From the NCBI GenBank assembly GCA_903866395.1, contig CAIPNM010000242.1, positions 1 through 47,808 of the forward strand: a stretch of DNA of 47,808 bases, in the 5' to 3' direction. Shown one piece after another: positions 27,040 to 37,286 of the stretch. Numbering within the stretch: position 1 is the first letter of the stretch; each line of letters begins with the position of its first letter. The translations under genes were made by a program, and so were the position numbers. The notes under the pieces were generated by a model. That model was given only the letters and a program-made list of their open reading frames with translations, made no database searches and had not been told where the DNA came from. This DNA comes from an uncultured bacterium (GTDB lineage Bacteria > Pseudomonadota > Gammaproteobacteria > Burkholderiales > Burkholderiaceae_E).

Positions 27040-28400
27040 CATTTGTTCAAACCGTGCTCGCGTTTCTGCTCGCGCTCACGTTACTCATCTTCGTGCACGA
27101 GCTGGGTCATTTCGCGGCCGCTCGGTGGTGCGGCGTTAAGGTACTCAAGTTCTCGATTGGCTTCGGTCCGGCGATCTGGTCCCGCGCCTGGGGTGCCGAT
27201 CGAACCGAATGGGTGATCGCAGCCATTCCGCTTGGCGGTTACGTACAGATGCTCGATGAGCGCGATCGGGATCCCTCTCAGCCGATTGCGAGTTCGGATC
27301 TCCCGCGGGCGTTTTCACAGCGCCCGCTTCATCAGCGGGCGTTTGTCGTGCTTGCTGGGCCGCTCGCGAATTTTGTTCTCGCGGTGATTCTTTACGCTGC
27401 GCTTGCCTGGGGTGGCACTGAGCAACCGGTTCCTGTCCTCGATGCGCCGCCCGCGGCGAGCGCCGCCGCCGACGCGGGTCTGCTTGCAGGCGACCGCATC
27501 GTCTCAGTGAACGGTGAGCCGCTGCAATCTTGGAATCAGCTGCGGCTCAAGATCATCGATGCTTCGCTTGGGGGCGCAACGGTCTCGCTCACCATCGATC
27601 GTGGTGGCCAACTTCGTCAACAAACCCTCGGAACGCGCGGGGCGATGTCATCCGAAGTTCCCGATCGAGACCCGCTTCAGGTGCTTGGGCTTGTACTCGC
27701 GCCAGGTGAGGTCTTGATCGGAAGCTTGATCGCCGGCGAACCGGCCATCGAGGCGGGGCTGCAGGCGGGCGATCGCGTTCTCACGGTAAACGGTGAGCCT
27801 ATTCGGAGGGCTCGCGAACTGATCGAACAGGTGCGAGACAGTGCCGGGCGTGCGCTGGTTGTTGTGGTGCAGCGCGGCGCCGACGAGATCACTGTGCGGG
27901 TGACTCCGTCCGCACAGAGCGCTGGCGCGGCTGAGGCGCGGCCGCGTGGGCGAATTGGGGCGATGCTTCAGGACCGGGTCAAAACCGAGGTGGTTCAGGC
28001 AGATCCGCTCGATGCCGTTGTGCAGGGCGCGGCGCGTACCTGGGAGATGAGCGCGTTCTCGCTTCGAATGCTGGGGCGCATGATCACCGGCGACCTGTCG
28101 GTGCGGAATCTGAGTGGTCCAGTGACAATCGCCGACATGGCGGGCCAGACTGCCCGCAGCGGCTTACAGTCATATCTCGGTTTCATCGCGCTGATCAGCG
28201 TAAGCCTGGGGGTTCTGAATCTGCTGCCCATACCGGTGCTCGATGGGGGGCATTTGGTATATTACGCAGTCGAGGCGATCAGACGACGTCCGCTGTCCGA
28301 TCAGGTGATGGCGATTACTCAAAAGGCCGGGCTGCTTCTGGTGGTGTTCATGATGGCACTTGCACTCTTTAACGACTTCACCCGGCTGATCGGGCCCTGA
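27036..28400 (+). CDS. rseP: RIP zinc metalloprotease RseP
   Basis: RseP is the site-2 intramembrane protease of the envelope stress cascade (cleaves RseA-type anti-sigma factors and signal peptides). The 454-residue protein has the zinc motif HELGH (21-25) in the first membrane span, and a beta-hairpin region with [11 protein letters not shown] second span follows ([23 protein letters not shown]), then two periplasmic PDZ domains ([22 protein letters not shown] and [24 protein letters not shown]). The C-terminal [11 protein letters not shown] motif holds the third zinc ligand Asp. ATG overlaps the dxr stop. It precedes bamA, whose misassembly activates this pathway. Confidence 0.97.
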   Translation: MTFVQTVLAFLLALTLLIFVHELGHFAAARWCGVKVLKFSIGFGPAIWSRAWGADRTEWVIAAIPLGGYVQMLDERDRDPSQPIASSDLPRAFSQRPLHQRAFVVLAGPLANFVLAVILYAALAWGGTEQPVPVLDAPPAASAAADAGLLAGDRIVSVNGEPLQSWNQLRLKIIDASLGGATVSLTIDRGGQLRQQTLGTRGAMSSEVPDRDPLQVLGLVLAPGEVLIGSLIAGEPAIEAGLQAGDRVLTVNGEPIRRARELIEQVRDSAGRALVVVVQRGADEITVRVTPSAQSAGAAEARPRGRIGAMLQDRVKTEVVQADPLDAVVQGAARTWEMSAFSLRMLGRMITGDLSVRNLSGPVTIADMAGQTARSGLQSYLGFIALISVSLGVLNLLPIPVLDGGHLVYYAVEAIRRRPLSDQVMAITQKAGLLLVVFMMALALFNDFTRLIGP

Positions 28401-28403
28401 GGC

Positions 28404-30740
28404 ATGCGAAGCGTCGTTTCCCGCATTCGAGCGAACCGTCTAGCATCTGCTTCCCTGTATTTTTTGCTGGCCGCGGCCGGGTTTCCAGGCGCTGCGAAGG
28501 CCTTTGACCCCTTTGTGGTGCGCGACATCCGAATTGAGGGTATCCAGCGCATCGAGCCGGGCACTGTGTTCGGTTATCTCCCCGTCAAGGTGGGAGAGCG
28601 CATCACTCCCGATTCAGCGACAGCGGCAATCCAGGCACTTTATGCGAGCGGTTTTTTCCGCGACGTGAGGTTGCAGGCTGATGGCGACGTGCTGGTGGTC
28701 GTGCTCGAGGAGCGGCCAGCCATCGGCTCAATCGAAATTACTGGCGTGAAGGAATTTGACGCCGACACTTTAAAGCGCTCGCTCCGAGATATCGGGCTCG
28801 CAGAATCGCGAATTTTCGATCGCAGCCTTCTCGAGCGAGCCGAGCAGGAGCTGAAGCGCCAATATTTGTCCCGCGGCAAGTATGCGGCACGCGTCACGTC
28901 TACCGTCACGCCGCTTGAGCGCAATCGGGTGGGTGTAGCCATGACTGTCGAGGAGGGTGCCTCGGCGTCCATTTCGGCGATCCGCTTTGTGGGTAACAAG
29001 GCCTTCACCGAGAAGGCGTTACTCGACGAAATGAAGCTCGCCACGCCAACCTGGCTCAGTTGGTATACCAAGGCTGACCGTTACTCGCGCGAGAAATTGG
29101 CGGGCGACCTGGAATCGTTGCGGTCCTTTTATCTGGACCGGGGTTTCCTAGAGTTCAATATTCGCTCAACCCAGGTATCCATCAGCCCAGACCGCGAATC
29201 CATCGAACTGGTGGTGGTTCTGGATGAGGGTGAGCAGTTCCGCGTTAAGGAGATCACCTTTGCCGGGGAGCTGCTCGGGCGAGGAGATGAGTTCCGCGCC
29301 ATGATGCGTCTTGCTCCGGGTGAAGTGTTTTCCGGCAGCAAGCTGAACGACTCCACCAAGGGCATGACCGAGCGCCTGGGTTCCTTGGGCTACGCCTTTG
29401 CGCGGGTCGACGCCGTTCCCCAGGCCGATCGCGACAACCGGCAGGTAAGCTTTACCGTCATGGTCGAGCCGGGGCGCAGGGCGTACGTTCGCAGGATCGA
29501 TATTGGCGGTAACGCTCGCACCCGCGATGAAGTCGTGCGCCGGGAGCTTCGTCAGTTTGAAGATGCCTGGTATGACGCAGACAAGATCAAGCTGTCGCGT
29601 GATCGGCTTAACCGACTCGGTTATTTCACCGACGTCAAGATTGAAACGGAACCGGTGCCTGGCACCAGCGACCAGGTCGATCTTCGGGTCACGGTCGTAG
29701 AGCGGCCCACAGGATCGGTCTCGCTCGGAATTGGGTTTTCCACCACCGAGAAGGTCATTCTTGCCGCGTCGCTCAGCCAAAATAATTTCCTGGGTACGGG
29801 CAAGATCGTTGGCATCGAGGTGAATTCAAGCCGGCTCGCGCGCCAGGTGGTGCTCAGTCACACCGACCCCTATGTCACCGACGACGGCATCAGCCAGACC
29901 GTTGAGCTTGCCTCGCGGTCATTTAACGCCTCAGCACTACTGCTGGGCGATTACAAGTTTGAAACGCTCTCGGCGTCTACGCGGTTTGGCATCCCTTACA
30001 CCGAAGTCGACCGGTTTTTCTTTGGTGTCGGAGCCGAGTCCACCTCGCTCTGGTTGGGGCCGCTTGCACCCCAACGCTATACGAAGTGGGTCTCCGAATA
30101 CGGACTGTCCGCCTCGGCTTTCCTTGGGACCGTCGGTTGGATTCGTGACACCCGGAACAGCGCACTGGCGCCCACAACGGGTCGACTGCAGCGCGTCAAT
30201 CTCGAGGCGACAGTCCCGGCTGGCGATTTGCGGTTCTGGCGTACGAACGCGGTTCAGCAGCTGTACTGGCCGCTGACCCGTGACTACACCATCGCGCTAA
30301 ACGGTGATGTCGCCTACGGCGCAGGTTTCGGCGGCCGGTCGTATCCGCTGTTCAAGAACTATTTCGCCGGCGGCATCGGCTCGGTTCGAGGTTTCTACCC
30401 AAGTTCACTCGGACCCAAAGATATCGAGCCCCTGCAAGTGGGGGGCACACGCGAGGTGCCCATCGGCGGACAGCTTAAGGTGGTCGGAAGCGCAGAGTTT
30501 CTGTTTCCCCTTCCCGGTTCAGGTGCTGATCGCACCATCCGTACCTTCCTTTACACCGACGTCGGAAACGTATTTGCTGACTCCAATGTCGAGTTCTCAG
30601 AACTGCGCGCGGCAGCCGGCGTGGGCCTGAATTGGTTGTCCCCGATCGGCCCAATGAAGCTAAGTCTGGGCTGGCCGCTTCGTTATGCAGCCACAGACCG
30701 TATGCAGCGCTTCCAGTTTCAGGTGGGCGCCGGTTTCTGA
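28404..30740 (+). CDS. bamA: Outer membrane protein assembly factor BamA
   Basis: BamA is the core of the machine that folds beta-barrel outer-membrane proteins. The 778-residue precursor has a signal peptide (hydrophobic SLYFLLAAAGFPGAAKA, cleavage near residue 34). Five POTRA repeats follow, beginning at FDPFVVRDIRIEGIQRIEPGTVF, and then a 16-strand Omp85 barrel. The loop-6 conserved VRGF motif appears in GSVRGFYPSSLG. The chain ends in Phe (FQFQVGAGF), the BAM-recognition C-terminus. The start lies 3 bp after rseP. Confidence 0.97.
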   Translation: MRSVVSRIRANRLASASLYFLLAAAGFPGAAKAFDPFVVRDIRIEGIQRIEPGTVFGYLPVKVGERITPDSATAAIQALYASGFFRDVRLQADGDVLVVVLEERPAIGSIEITGVKEFDADTLKRSLRDIGLAESRIFDRSLLERAEQELKRQYLSRGKYAARVTSTVTPLERNRVGVAMTVEEGASASISAIRFVGNKAFTEKALLDEMKLATPTWLSWYTKADRYSREKLAGDLESLRSFYLDRGFLEFNIRSTQVSISPDRESIELVVVLDEGEQFRVKEITFAGELLGRGDEFRAMMRLAPGEVFSGSKLNDSTKGMTERLGSLGYAFARVDAVPQADRDNRQVSFTVMVEPGRRAYVRRIDIGGNARTRDEVVRRELRQFEDAWYDADKIKLSRDRLNRLGYFTDVKIETEPVPGTSDQVDLRVTVVERPTGSVSLGIGFSTTEKVILAASLSQNNFLGTGKIVGIEVNSSRLARQVVLSHTDPYVTDDGISQTVELASRSFNASALLLGDYKFETLSASTRFGIPYTEVDRFFFGVGAESTSLWLGPLAPQRYTKWVSEYGLSASAFLGTVGWIRDTRNSALAPTTGRLQRVNLEATVPAGDLRFWRTNAVQQLYWPLTRDYTIALNGDVAYGAGFGGRSYPLFKNYFAGGIGSVRGFYPSSLGPKDIEPLQVGGTREVPIGGQLKVVGSAEFLFPLPGSGADRTIRTFLYTDVGNVFADSNVEFSELRAAAGVGLNWLSPIGPMKLSLGWPLRYAATDRMQRFQFQVGAGF

Positions 30741-30771
30741 TCAGGTGCGATTTTCTGTGCGGGAGATTTGT

Positions 30772-31293
30772 ATGTCCTTGAGCCGACGTCTTGCTTGTTT
30801 GTCTGCAGCTGCAGCTTTTCTGCTGGGTGGAAGCGCTGCGCTCGCGCAGATCACCCCCAAAATTGGTTTCGTCAACACGGAGCGCATCCTGCGCGACGCG
30901 GTGCCTGCCAAGGCGGCTCAGGCAAAACTCGAGGCAGAGTTTTCCAAGCGAGACCGAGAGCTTCAGGAAGTCGGTGCTCGACTGAAGCAGTTGGCCGAGC
31001 GTCTTGAGCGTGATGCCATGGTGATGTCCGAGGCCGAGCGCACTCGCCGCCAACGCGAAGCTGCTGACACCGACAAAGATTTTCAGCGGCGCCAGCGTGA
31101 ATTCCGCGAAGATCTTAATCAGCGGCGAAACGAAGAGCTCTCGCAAGTGGTTGAGCGGGCCAATCGCGTCATTCGCCAGATCGCCGAGAGGGAGAAGTTC
31201 GACCTCATCCTTCAGGAGGCCGTCTACGCGAGTGGTCGCATCGACATCACCGACCTCGTCCTTCAGGCCTTGTCTGACCCCGCAGCGAAATAG
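30772..31293 (+). CDS. skp: OmpH/Skp family periplasmic chaperone
   Basis: Skp holds unfolded outer-membrane proteins in the periplasm before delivery to BamA. The 173-residue precursor has a signal peptide (LACLSAAAAFLLGGSAALAQ), the strand KIGFVNTERILRDAVPAKAAQ and long charged coiled-coil tentacles (about 60-130). It ends with EKFDLILQEAVYASGRIDITDLVL. ATG 30772 with GGGAG 6 nt upstream is chosen over a longer frame starting inside bamA. It sits between bamA and lpxD as in most Gram-negatives. Confidence 0.95.
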   Translation: MSLSRRLACLSAAAAFLLGGSAALAQITPKIGFVNTERILRDAVPAKAAQAKLEAEFSKRDRELQEVGARLKQLAERLERDAMVMSEAERTRRQREAADTDKDFQRRQREFREDLNQRRNEELSQVVERANRVIRQIAEREKFDLILQEAVYASGRIDITDLVLQALSDPAAK

Positions 31294-31322
31294 TCGGGCG
31301 CGTCCGAGCGCCTGAGGGCATC

Positions 31323-32372
31323 ATGCTCCGCCTGCCGGATGCCGTGCCGTTGTCAGAGTTCGTGCGGCTGCTTGCGGGCCGGTTGGCCCGCGGCGCGGCG
31401 AATCTGCGTATCGATCGATTGGCTAGCCTTGAGTCGGCAGACGCCGCGTCGATCGCGTTTCTATCCAGTCGGGCCTATCGAGACAAAGCGCGAACCACGA
31501 CGGCAGGCGTTGTGGTGACGTCGGCAGAGATGGCAGATGCGGTGCCTGCGGACGTGGCGTTGATCGAGGTGCCAGACCCCTATCGGGCCTACGGTCTGAT
31601 CGCGCGGCAGTTTGAAGCCTGGGTCAACCCCCGAAGCACACCATCGATTCATCCCTCGGCCGTGGTTGCCTTGTCGGCAACGCTGGGCCGCGGCGTTGCA
31701 ATCGGTCCTGGTGCGGTGGTCGGTGAACGCGTGCGCGTAGAGGGCGGTGCCATCATCGGTGCTGGCTGCATCATTGAAGACGATGCGGTGGTGGGTGCGC
31801 AGGCCGAGCTCCGCGCGCGGGTCACCCTCGGCCGTCGCTGCGTGGTCGGTGATCGCAGCCTTATTCACGCTGGAACGGTGATCGGATCCGATGGCTTTGG
31901 TTTTGCCAGACACCAGGGCCGCTGGGAGAAAATTCCCCAACTGGGGCGCGTTCAGATTGGTGTCGACGTGGAAATCGGCGCCAATTGCACGATTGATCGT
32001 GGTGCGCTCGACGACACGGTCATCGGTGATGGATGCAAGCTCGATAATCTCATCCAGGTCGCGCATAACGTGCAGATCGGTGAGCACACGGCGATTGCGG
32101 CTTGCGTGGGTATCGCAGGCAGCGCCCGGATTGGCCGGCGCTGCATGATCGGCGGTGCCGCAGGCATTCTTGGGCATCTTGATATCTGCGATGACGTAAC
32201 GATTTCTGCCATGAGTCTGGTGTCGTCCTCAATCACCAAGCCGGGCTTCTACTCCGGAATTTTCCCTCTCATGGACAATGCCGACTGGGAGCGTGCTGCG
32301 GTGGTGGTGCGCAAGCTCCCCGATCTTCGAGCCAGGCTTCGCCGCCTCGAGTCGACCCTCAAGGAAAATTGA
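31323..32372 (+). CDS. lpxD: UDP-3-O-(3-hydroxyacyl)glucosamine N-acyltransferase
   Basis: LpxD adds the N-linked hydroxyacyl chain in the third step of lipid A synthesis, from acyl-ACP. The 349-residue protein has the N-terminal uridine-binding domain (to about 100), then left-handed beta-helix repeats ([23 protein letters not shown] and onward). The catalytic His lies in [28 protein letters not shown], and a C-terminal helix follows ([24 protein letters not shown]). GAGGG precedes the ATG. Its TGA shares a base with the fabZ ATG. Confidence 0.97.
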   Translation: MLRLPDAVPLSEFVRLLAGRLARGAANLRIDRLASLESADAASIAFLSSRAYRDKARTTTAGVVVTSAEMADAVPADVALIEVPDPYRAYGLIARQFEAWVNPRSTPSIHPSAVVALSATLGRGVAIGPGAVVGERVRVEGGAIIGAGCIIEDDAVVGAQAELRARVTLGRRCVVGDRSLIHAGTVIGSDGFGFARHQGRWEKIPQLGRVQIGVDVEIGANCTIDRGALDDTVIGDGCKLDNLIQVAHNVQIGEHTAIAACVGIAGSARIGRRCMIGGAAGILGHLDICDDVTISAMSLVSSSITKPGFYSGIFPLMDNADWERAAVVVRKLPDLRARLRRLESTLKEN

Positions 32373-32860
32373 TGCCTCCGTTAGACATTCGCGCAATCCT
32401 CGAACACCTCCCGCACCGGTATCCTTTCCTTTTGGTTGATCGGGTACTCGAGATTGAGCCAGGCAAGCGAATCCGCGCGCTCAAGAATGTCACCATCAAC
32501 GAGCCGTTTTTCGTCGGACACTTCCCGCATCTGCCGGTCATGCCTGGTGTGTTGCAAATCGAGGCGCTCGCGCAGGCCGCAGGCATTCTGTCGTTTCAGA
32601 CCATGGGCCGGGTGTCTGATGACCGCTCTGTTTACTATTTTGTTGGCATCGACGGGGCCCGGTTCAAGCGTCCTGTGGTGCCCGGCGATCAACTGATTCT
32701 AGATGTCGAAATCACACGGGTTGCACGCTCGATCTGGAAGTACACGGGGCGAGCCTCCGTTGATGGACAGACCGCAGCAGAGGCCGAGTTGATGTGCACC
32801 TTGCGAGATATCGACCCTCCCGCGCGCTCGGTCGGCGACGCCGCGCCCACGCAGAGCTGA
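32372..32860 (+). CDS. fabZ: 3-hydroxyacyl-[acyl-carrier-protein] dehydratase FabZ
   Basis: FabZ dehydrates 3-hydroxyacyl-ACP in fatty-acid elongation and competes with LpxA/LpxD for hydroxyacyl-ACP. The 162-residue hot-dog-fold protein has [16 protein letters not shown] and the catalytic helix region [25 protein letters not shown], with His50 and Glu64. [19 protein letters not shown] also matches. The last ~15 residues are a non-conserved tail. ATG 32372 is in the TGATG overlap with lpxD, and AAGGA lies 6 nt upstream. Confidence 0.97.
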   Translation: MPPLDIRAILEHLPHRYPFLLVDRVLEIEPGKRIRALKNVTINEPFFVGHFPHLPVMPGVLQIEALAQAAGILSFQTMGRVSDDRSVYYFVGIDGARFKRPVVPGDQLILDVEITRVARSIWKYTGRASVDGQTAAEAELMCTLRDIDPPARSVGDAAPTQS

Positions 32861-32870
32861 CAGGCGCGCC

Positions 32871-33662
32871 ATGCCCAACATTCATTCGACGGCCGTGGTC
32901 GATCCGGGCGCCTGTCTCGATGATGACGTCGTCGTGGGCGCCTACAGCGTGATTGGTGCAGGTGTGAGTCTTGGCGCCGGGTGCGTGGTTGGCCCCCATG
33001 TGGTGATCGACGGTGATACTAAGATTGGTCGCATGAATCGGTTTCATCCCTTCGCATCCATCGGTGGCGCACCCCAGGACAAGAAGTATCAGGGCGAGCC
33101 CACCTCACTGGTGATCGGTGACGGTAATACGTTTCGCGAGTCGGTCACCGTCAATCGCGGTACGGCGCAGGACAAGGGTGCAACCCGAATCGGTAACGAC
33201 AATTGGATCATGGCCTATGTGCATGTCGCTCACGACTGCATCGTGGGCGATCACACCATCTTTGCCAATTCCACCAATCTTGCTGGGCATGTTCAGGTAG
33301 GCGACTGGGCCATTCTGGGCGGCTGCACACAGGTGCATCAGTTCTGCAAGATCGGTGCGCACGCCATGACCGGCGCGGGGACCGTGGTGTTGCATGACAT
33401 TCCACCTTATGTGATGACCGCAGGCAATTCGGCGAGCGCGCACGGCCTCAATAGCGAAGGCCTGAAGAGGCGGGGCTTCAGTGCGCAGCGTATTCAGGTG
33501 CTGCGTCACGCGTACAAGCTGTTGTATCGCAGCGCAATGACGCTTGATCAGGCGCGTCAGGCCTTGAGTGATCTTCGGGCTACCGTTGAATCCGGCAGTG
33601 CGTCGGATCTTGCGCTGCTTTCCGATTTTCTGTCGCGCGTCGAGCGGGGCATCGTGCGCTGA
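32871..33662 (+). CDS. lpxA: Acyl-ACP--UDP-N-acetylglucosamine O-acyltransferase
   Basis: LpxA catalyses the first step of lipid A synthesis. The 263-residue protein is a left-handed beta-helix of hexapeptide repeats (HSTAVVDPGACLDDDVVVGAYSVIGAG and on). It has the catalytic His121 in YVHVAHDCIVGD, the typical FASIGGAPQDKKYQGE insertion and GLNSEGLKRRGFSAQRIQVL at the start of the helical C-terminal domain. Its stop overlaps the lpxB start (TGATG), so lpxA and lpxB are coupled. Confidence 0.97.
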   Translation: MPNIHSTAVVDPGACLDDDVVVGAYSVIGAGVSLGAGCVVGPHVVIDGDTKIGRMNRFHPFASIGGAPQDKKYQGEPTSLVIGDGNTFRESVTVNRGTAQDKGATRIGNDNWIMAYVHVAHDCIVGDHTIFANSTNLAGHVQVGDWAILGGCTQVHQFCKIGAHAMTGAGTVVLHDIPPYVMTAGNSASAHGLNSEGLKRRGFSAQRIQVLRHAYKLLYRSAMTLDQARQALSDLRATVESGSASDLALLSDFLSRVERGIVR

Positions 33663-34864
33663 TGAGCGAGGTCCCTCGTACGCCGCTGGCGGACGATGCA
33701 CACGGCGAGTTCGCGCTTGCGATGGTTGCCGCCGAAGCCTCTGGCGATTTGCTGGCCTCGGCCATGCTGCAGGGCTTGCGCGCCGAGGTGCCCACGCTTG
33801 CTGCCTATGGGGTGGGCGGGCGAGCCATGTGTTCCCAGGGGTTTGATGCGTGGGCGGGGATCGAGGAACTATCAGTGCGCGGCTATGTCGAGGTGCTGAG
33901 TGCACTGCCGAGGCTGCTTGCGCTTCGGCGATCGCTTGCGCGGCGGATCCTTGCGCGACGCCCGACCGCATTCGTCGGGATCGACGCGCCAGACTTTAAC
34001 CTAGGGCTAGAGCGGCGCCTTCGCGAACAAGGCGTGCCGACGGTTCACTTTATCGGTCCGTCGATCTGGGCCTGGCGACCGGAAAGAATCGAGGCGATCA
34101 GACGCTCCGTCAACCACATGTTGCTGGTGTTTCCGTTTGAAAAGTCGATCTATGACGACGCAGGCATCCCCGCTACCTATGTCGGCCATCCTTTGGCCGA
34201 CGTGCTAAGCCCCTCGTCGAGCACCTCGGCCGCGCGCCGGTCGCTTGAGCTACCGCTGGATCGGCCTGTCATTGCACTCCTTCCCGGCAGTCGTCCCGAT
34301 GAGGTGCGCTACATGGGGCAAACGGTTCTGCAGACCGCAGCCTGGATTCATCGCCAGCGGCCAGACTGTCATTTCGTGCTTCCCGCAGCGTCGCCTGGTC
34401 TGCTCGAGACCCTGAGACGACAGGCCGCCAGGCTGAGGCTCGATTCCATTCTGCCGCTTACTTTCGTGTCCGGTCAGTCACACCGCGCCATGTCGGCTGC
34501 CGACACCGTCTTGGTTGCAAGTGGTACGGCCACGCTGGAAGCGGCGCTTCTGGGGCGTCCCATGGTGATCTTCTACCGCATGGCAGCGCTTAGCTTCTTG
34601 CTGATGCGCAATCGCGGGTTGTTACCCTGGATTGGGCTACCCAACATCTTGTGTCGGGAGTCATTGGTGCCCGAGTTCATTCAGCATGAAGCAAGCCCCG
34701 AGGCGTTGGGTGGGGCCTTGCTTGCGCAACTTGATGACACATCGCTTCGCAGCCGTTTGCAACAGCGTTTTGCAGACATGCACGGCAGCCTTGCACGCGG
34801 CTGCGCGAAACGTAGCGCCGAGGCGATTCTCAAGGTGTGCGAATCCTCGAAGGGGACGACATGA
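33662..34864 (+). CDS. lpxB: Lipid-A-disaccharide synthase
   Basis: LpxB is a GT19-family glycosyltransferase joining UDP-2,3-diacylglucosamine and lipid X. The 400-residue protein has the glycine-rich N-terminal [21 protein letters not shown] and [48 protein letters not shown] and [27 protein letters not shown]. The C-terminal domain has [11 protein letters not shown] and [23 protein letters not shown] short polar N-terminal extension of about 15 residues precedes the fold. Its stop overlaps the rnhB ATG. Confidence 0.97.
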   Translation: MSEVPRTPLADDAHGEFALAMVAAEASGDLLASAMLQGLRAEVPTLAAYGVGGRAMCSQGFDAWAGIEELSVRGYVEVLSALPRLLALRRSLARRILARRPTAFVGIDAPDFNLGLERRLREQGVPTVHFIGPSIWAWRPERIEAIRRSVNHMLLVFPFEKSIYDDAGIPATYVGHPLADVLSPSSSTSAARRSLELPLDRPVIALLPGSRPDEVRYMGQTVLQTAAWIHRQRPDCHFVLPAASPGLLETLRRQAARLRLDSILPLTFVSGQSHRAMSAADTVLVASGTATLEAALLGRPMVIFYRMAALSFLLMRNRGLLPWIGLPNILCRESLVPEFIQHEASPEALGGALLAQLDDTSLRSRLQQRFADMHGSLARGCAKRSAEAILKVCESSKGTT

Positions 34865-35496
34865 GTCGACGTCCTGCCAGCGATTGTCAGCCACAACTTC
34901 CCGGCCTGGCGGGTCTGGCGCAACGGGTCGCTGGCGTCGATGAGGCCGGGCGCGGCCCGCTTGCCGGCCCGGTGTTCGCGGCGGCGGTCATTCTGGATCC
35001 TGAGCGGCCAATTTTGGGCTTACGCGACTCGAAGGTTTTGTCGCCGCAGCGGCGTGAGCAGCTGGCGGGCGAGATCCGTGAGCGGGCGCTTGCCTGGTCA
35101 GTGGCAAGCGCAAGCGTCGAGGAAATTGACGCGCTCAACATCCTTCAGGCCACGCTTCTTGCCATGCGACGAGCAGTCGAGCGGCTTGCTATCGCGCCCG
35201 ACCTCGCCCGTATCGATGGCAATCGCGCACCGATACTTGGCTGCGCGGTGGAAACCCTCGTGAAGGGCGATGCACTCGACCCCGCGATTTCAGCGGCGTC
35301 CATTCTTGCCAAGACCGACCGCGATGCCGAGATGGGACGTTTGCACACTGACTATCCACACTACCGCTTTGATCAGCATAAAGGCTACCCCAGCCCGCTA
35401 CACCTGGCATTGCTGCGATCTCACGGCCCGTGCCCCGCGCATCGCCGAAGCTTTTCGCCGGTCCGGCATGCGCTCGAGCAGCGCGGTTTCCGATGA
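34861..35496 (+). CDS. rnhB: Ribonuclease HII
   Basis: RNase HII cleaves RNA in RNA-DNA hybrids and at single misincorporated ribonucleotides. The 211-residue protein has the catalytic [23 protein letters not shown] (Asp-Glu pair), [15 protein letters not shown], the central Asp in ARIDGN and the final motif [34 protein letters not shown] also matches. ATG 34861 overlaps the lpxB TGA and has AAGGGGA upstream; a longer frame inside lpxB is rejected. Confidence 0.96.
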   Translation: MSRRPASDCQPQLPGLAGLAQRVAGVDEAGRGPLAGPVFAAAVILDPERPILGLRDSKVLSPQRREQLAGEIRERALAWSVASASVEEIDALNILQATLLAMRRAVERLAIAPDLARIDGNRAPILGCAVETLVKGDALDPAISAASILAKTDRDAEMGRLHTDYPHYRFDQHKGYPSPLHLALLRSHGPCPAHRRSFSPVRHALEQRGFR

Positions 35497-36314
35497 GCGA
35501 CAGGCAGGTTTCATCGCGATTGGATATCCGTTCGCCCTCAAGCGAACGGTTTCGGCGCCTACTTGCGCTATCGCGATCGTCGCGTGAGCGAGAGGCACTG
35601 GGCCTGGCGATCATTGAGGGCGAGCACCTTCTTAAAGCATGGCTCGATGCGGGGGGCGGTCTCGCGCCGGAAGCGGTGATTCCGCGTCGATCAAGCGAGC
35701 GGGAGGCGATCCTCGCGCTGTGCGCGCAAACCGCCCATCAAACGCTGGTGCTTGATGATGCGCTGTTCGATCGTTTGTCGCAGGTGGCCCATGGGCCAGG
35801 CCCTTTAGCGATCATATCCATCCCGCGAGCGACGCTTCCCCTCGCGCTCGATCACGACGCGGTCTACCTCGATGGCGTTCAGGATCCAGGAAATGCCGGT
35901 ACGCTTCTTCGAAGTGCCGCGGCGTTCGGCGTACGGCTCATCATGACCTCGCCCGATACCGTGAGTCTGTGGTCGCCCAAGGTCATCCGCTCGGCAATGG
36001 GTGCGCACTTTGCGCTGCAACTCTGCGAAGCGATCCCGGTGTCGTCGCTCATCACTATTCAGGGCGCAGCCCGCTGGACAGCGGCAGCGCCGCGGTCACC
36101 ACAGTCGATTGACGGAGCGGACCTGCGCGCACCCCGGTTGTGGATCTTCGGCGCCGAAGGGCAGGGACTCTCCCCGGAACTGAGTGCCGTGAGCGCCATT
36201 GATCGGCTCGAGATCCGACACGATGCCGGGGTTGAGTCGCTCAACGTTGGCGTTGCCGCTTCGATCTGTTTATACGAGCAGTTCACACAGCGGCAAACGG
36301 CAGCGCGTCGTTAG
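35493..36314 (+). CDS. TrmH/SpoU family RNA 2'-O-methyltransferase
   Basis: A 273-residue SPOUT methyltransferase. The N-terminal substrate-binding domain has [24 protein letters not shown]. The knotted catalytic domain has [22 protein letters not shown] (motif 1), [15 protein letters not shown] (motif 2) and [13 protein letters not shown] (motif 3). These proteins 2'-O-methylate rRNA or tRNA; the target nucleotide cannot be told from sequence. ATG 35493 overlaps the rnhB TGA. It ends the long plus-strand array, and its TAG overlaps the convergent ppsR TAA by three bases within TTAG. Confidence 0.92.
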   Translation: MSDRQVSSRLDIRSPSSERFRRLLALSRSSREREALGLAIIEGEHLLKAWLDAGGGLAPEAVIPRRSSEREAILALCAQTAHQTLVLDDALFDRLSQVAHGPGPLAIISIPRATLPLALDHDAVYLDGVQDPGNAGTLLRSAAAFGVRLIMTSPDTVSLWSPKVIRSAMGAHFALQLCEAIPVSSLITIQGAARWTAAAPRSPQSIDGADLRAPRLWIFGAEGQGLSPELSAVSAIDRLEIRHDAGVESLNVGVAASICLYEQFTQRQTAARR

Positions 36315-37153
36315 CTTGGGCTGCGCGCTTCGATTCGCTGAAGTACGGTGGTTGCAATTTCCTCGATCGACTTGGTGGTGCTGGAGAGCCATTCAATGCC
36401 CTCCCTGCGCATCATCGACTCGGCAGCTATCACCTCCTGCCGACAATTGTCGATTGATGCATAACGACTATTGGGTCGCCGCTCCTGGCGTACTTCGGCC
36501 AACCGCTCTGGCGTAATGGTGAGCCCGAATAGCTTTTTTCTGTGCCGGTAGAGCACTTCAGGAAGTCGCTGCCGATCGAAATCCTCTGGAATCAGCGGAT
36601 AGTTGGCGGCCTTCACCCCGTGCTGCATGGCGAGGTAGAGGCTGGTGGGCGTCTTCCCGCTTCGTGAGACGCCCACCAGGATCACATCGGACTCTTCCAA
36701 ATCCTTGTCGGTCTGTCCGTCGTCGTGCGTGAGCGAGTAGTTGATCGCCGCAATACGACGGCTGTAGGCCTCGAGGTTCGATGCGGTATGCGACTGGCCG
36801 ATTGCATGGCTGGAGCGAACACCGAGTTCCTGCTCGAGGGGCTCAAGAAAGCTCGCGAACAGATCGAAAAATCGGCAGGTGGCCTGCCGGACGATATCGT
36901 TGATCGGCGCATTAACCAGCGTGCTAAACACGATCGGAGGCTTGCGATCAAGCTGCGCCTGACGGTTGATACGGCGAAGCGCCTCGTCGGCCTTTTCCAC
37001 CGAATCCACAAAGGGCAGTCGCTGCTGTCTGAGCCGTACAGAGCCGAACTGGGTGAGCAGTGAATGACCGAAGGTCTCGGCTGTGATGCCGGTGCCGTCC
37101 GAGACGTAAAAAACGGTTCGGTCGTAGGGCGTCTGATCGGTGGAATCGGGCAC
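36311..37153 (-). CDS. ppsR: PEP synthase regulatory protein (kinase/pyrophosphorylase)
   Basis: PpsR inactivates PEP synthase by ADP-dependent phosphorylation of a threonine next to its catalytic His and reactivates it by Pi-dependent dephosphorylation. The protein of about 280 residues has [24 protein letters not shown], the P-loop [31 protein letters not shown] and [15 protein letters not shown], all typical. The start is GTG. 37153 is preferred because GAGG lies 5 nt upstream; GTG 37159, two codons earlier, touches that site. It is divergent from its target gene ppsA. Confidence 0.94.
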   Translation of the reverse strand: MPDSTDQTPYDRTVFYVSDGTGITAETFGHSLLTQFGSVRLRQQRLPFVDSVEKADEALRRINRQAQLDRKPPIVFSTLVNAPINDIVRQATCRFFDLFASFLEPLEQELGVRSSHAIGQSHTASNLEAYSRRIAAINYSLTHDDGQTDKDLEESDVILVGVSRSGKTPTSLYLAMQHGVKAANYPLIPEDFDRQRLPEVLYRHRKKLFGLTITPERLAEVRQERRPNSRYASIDNCRQEVIAAESMMRREGIEWLSSTTKSIEEIATTVLQRIEARSPS

Positions 37154-37192
37154 GTTCACCTCAACGGAATGGGCAGTCAGGAGCGCCTTAAT

Positions 37193-37229
37193 CGGGCGGT
37201 AGGCGGGCGGTCAGCGGGCGTCGGGCGGG
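37193..37229. repeat. G-rich imperfect tandem repeat between ppsR and ppsA
   Basis: Four to five imperfect copies of CGGGCGGT spaced about 10 bp apart occupy this stretch, giving five runs of GGG on the plus strand. They sit just upstream of the ppsA -10 candidate. They could be operator copies, a G-quadruplex-prone element, or slippage-derived repeats. Confidence 0.6.
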
Positions 37230-37235
37230 TAAAAT
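37230..37235 (+). promoter_or_regulatory. Candidate ppsA -10 box
   Basis: TAAAAT (5 of 6 to TATAAT) abuts the G-rich repeat and would give a leader of about 45 nt before the ppsA ATG. The -35 region falls inside the repeat and has no consensus, consistent with an activator-dependent promoter, which is inference. Confidence 0.4.
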
Positions 37236-37286
37236 ACCAGCATTGCGCACTGCGCCACCAGTTTTCAACCATGCCAGGACCTTTCC

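Noticed and set aside
31461-32177. 238-codon minus-strand ORF
   Set aside because: Antisense to the lpxD beta-helix; hexapeptide periodicity produces long open antisense frames.
33105-33971. 288-codon minus-strand ORF
   Set aside because: Antisense to lpxA and lpxB, which have every expected motif; low-complexity Ala/Arg/His composition typical of GC-rich shadow frames.
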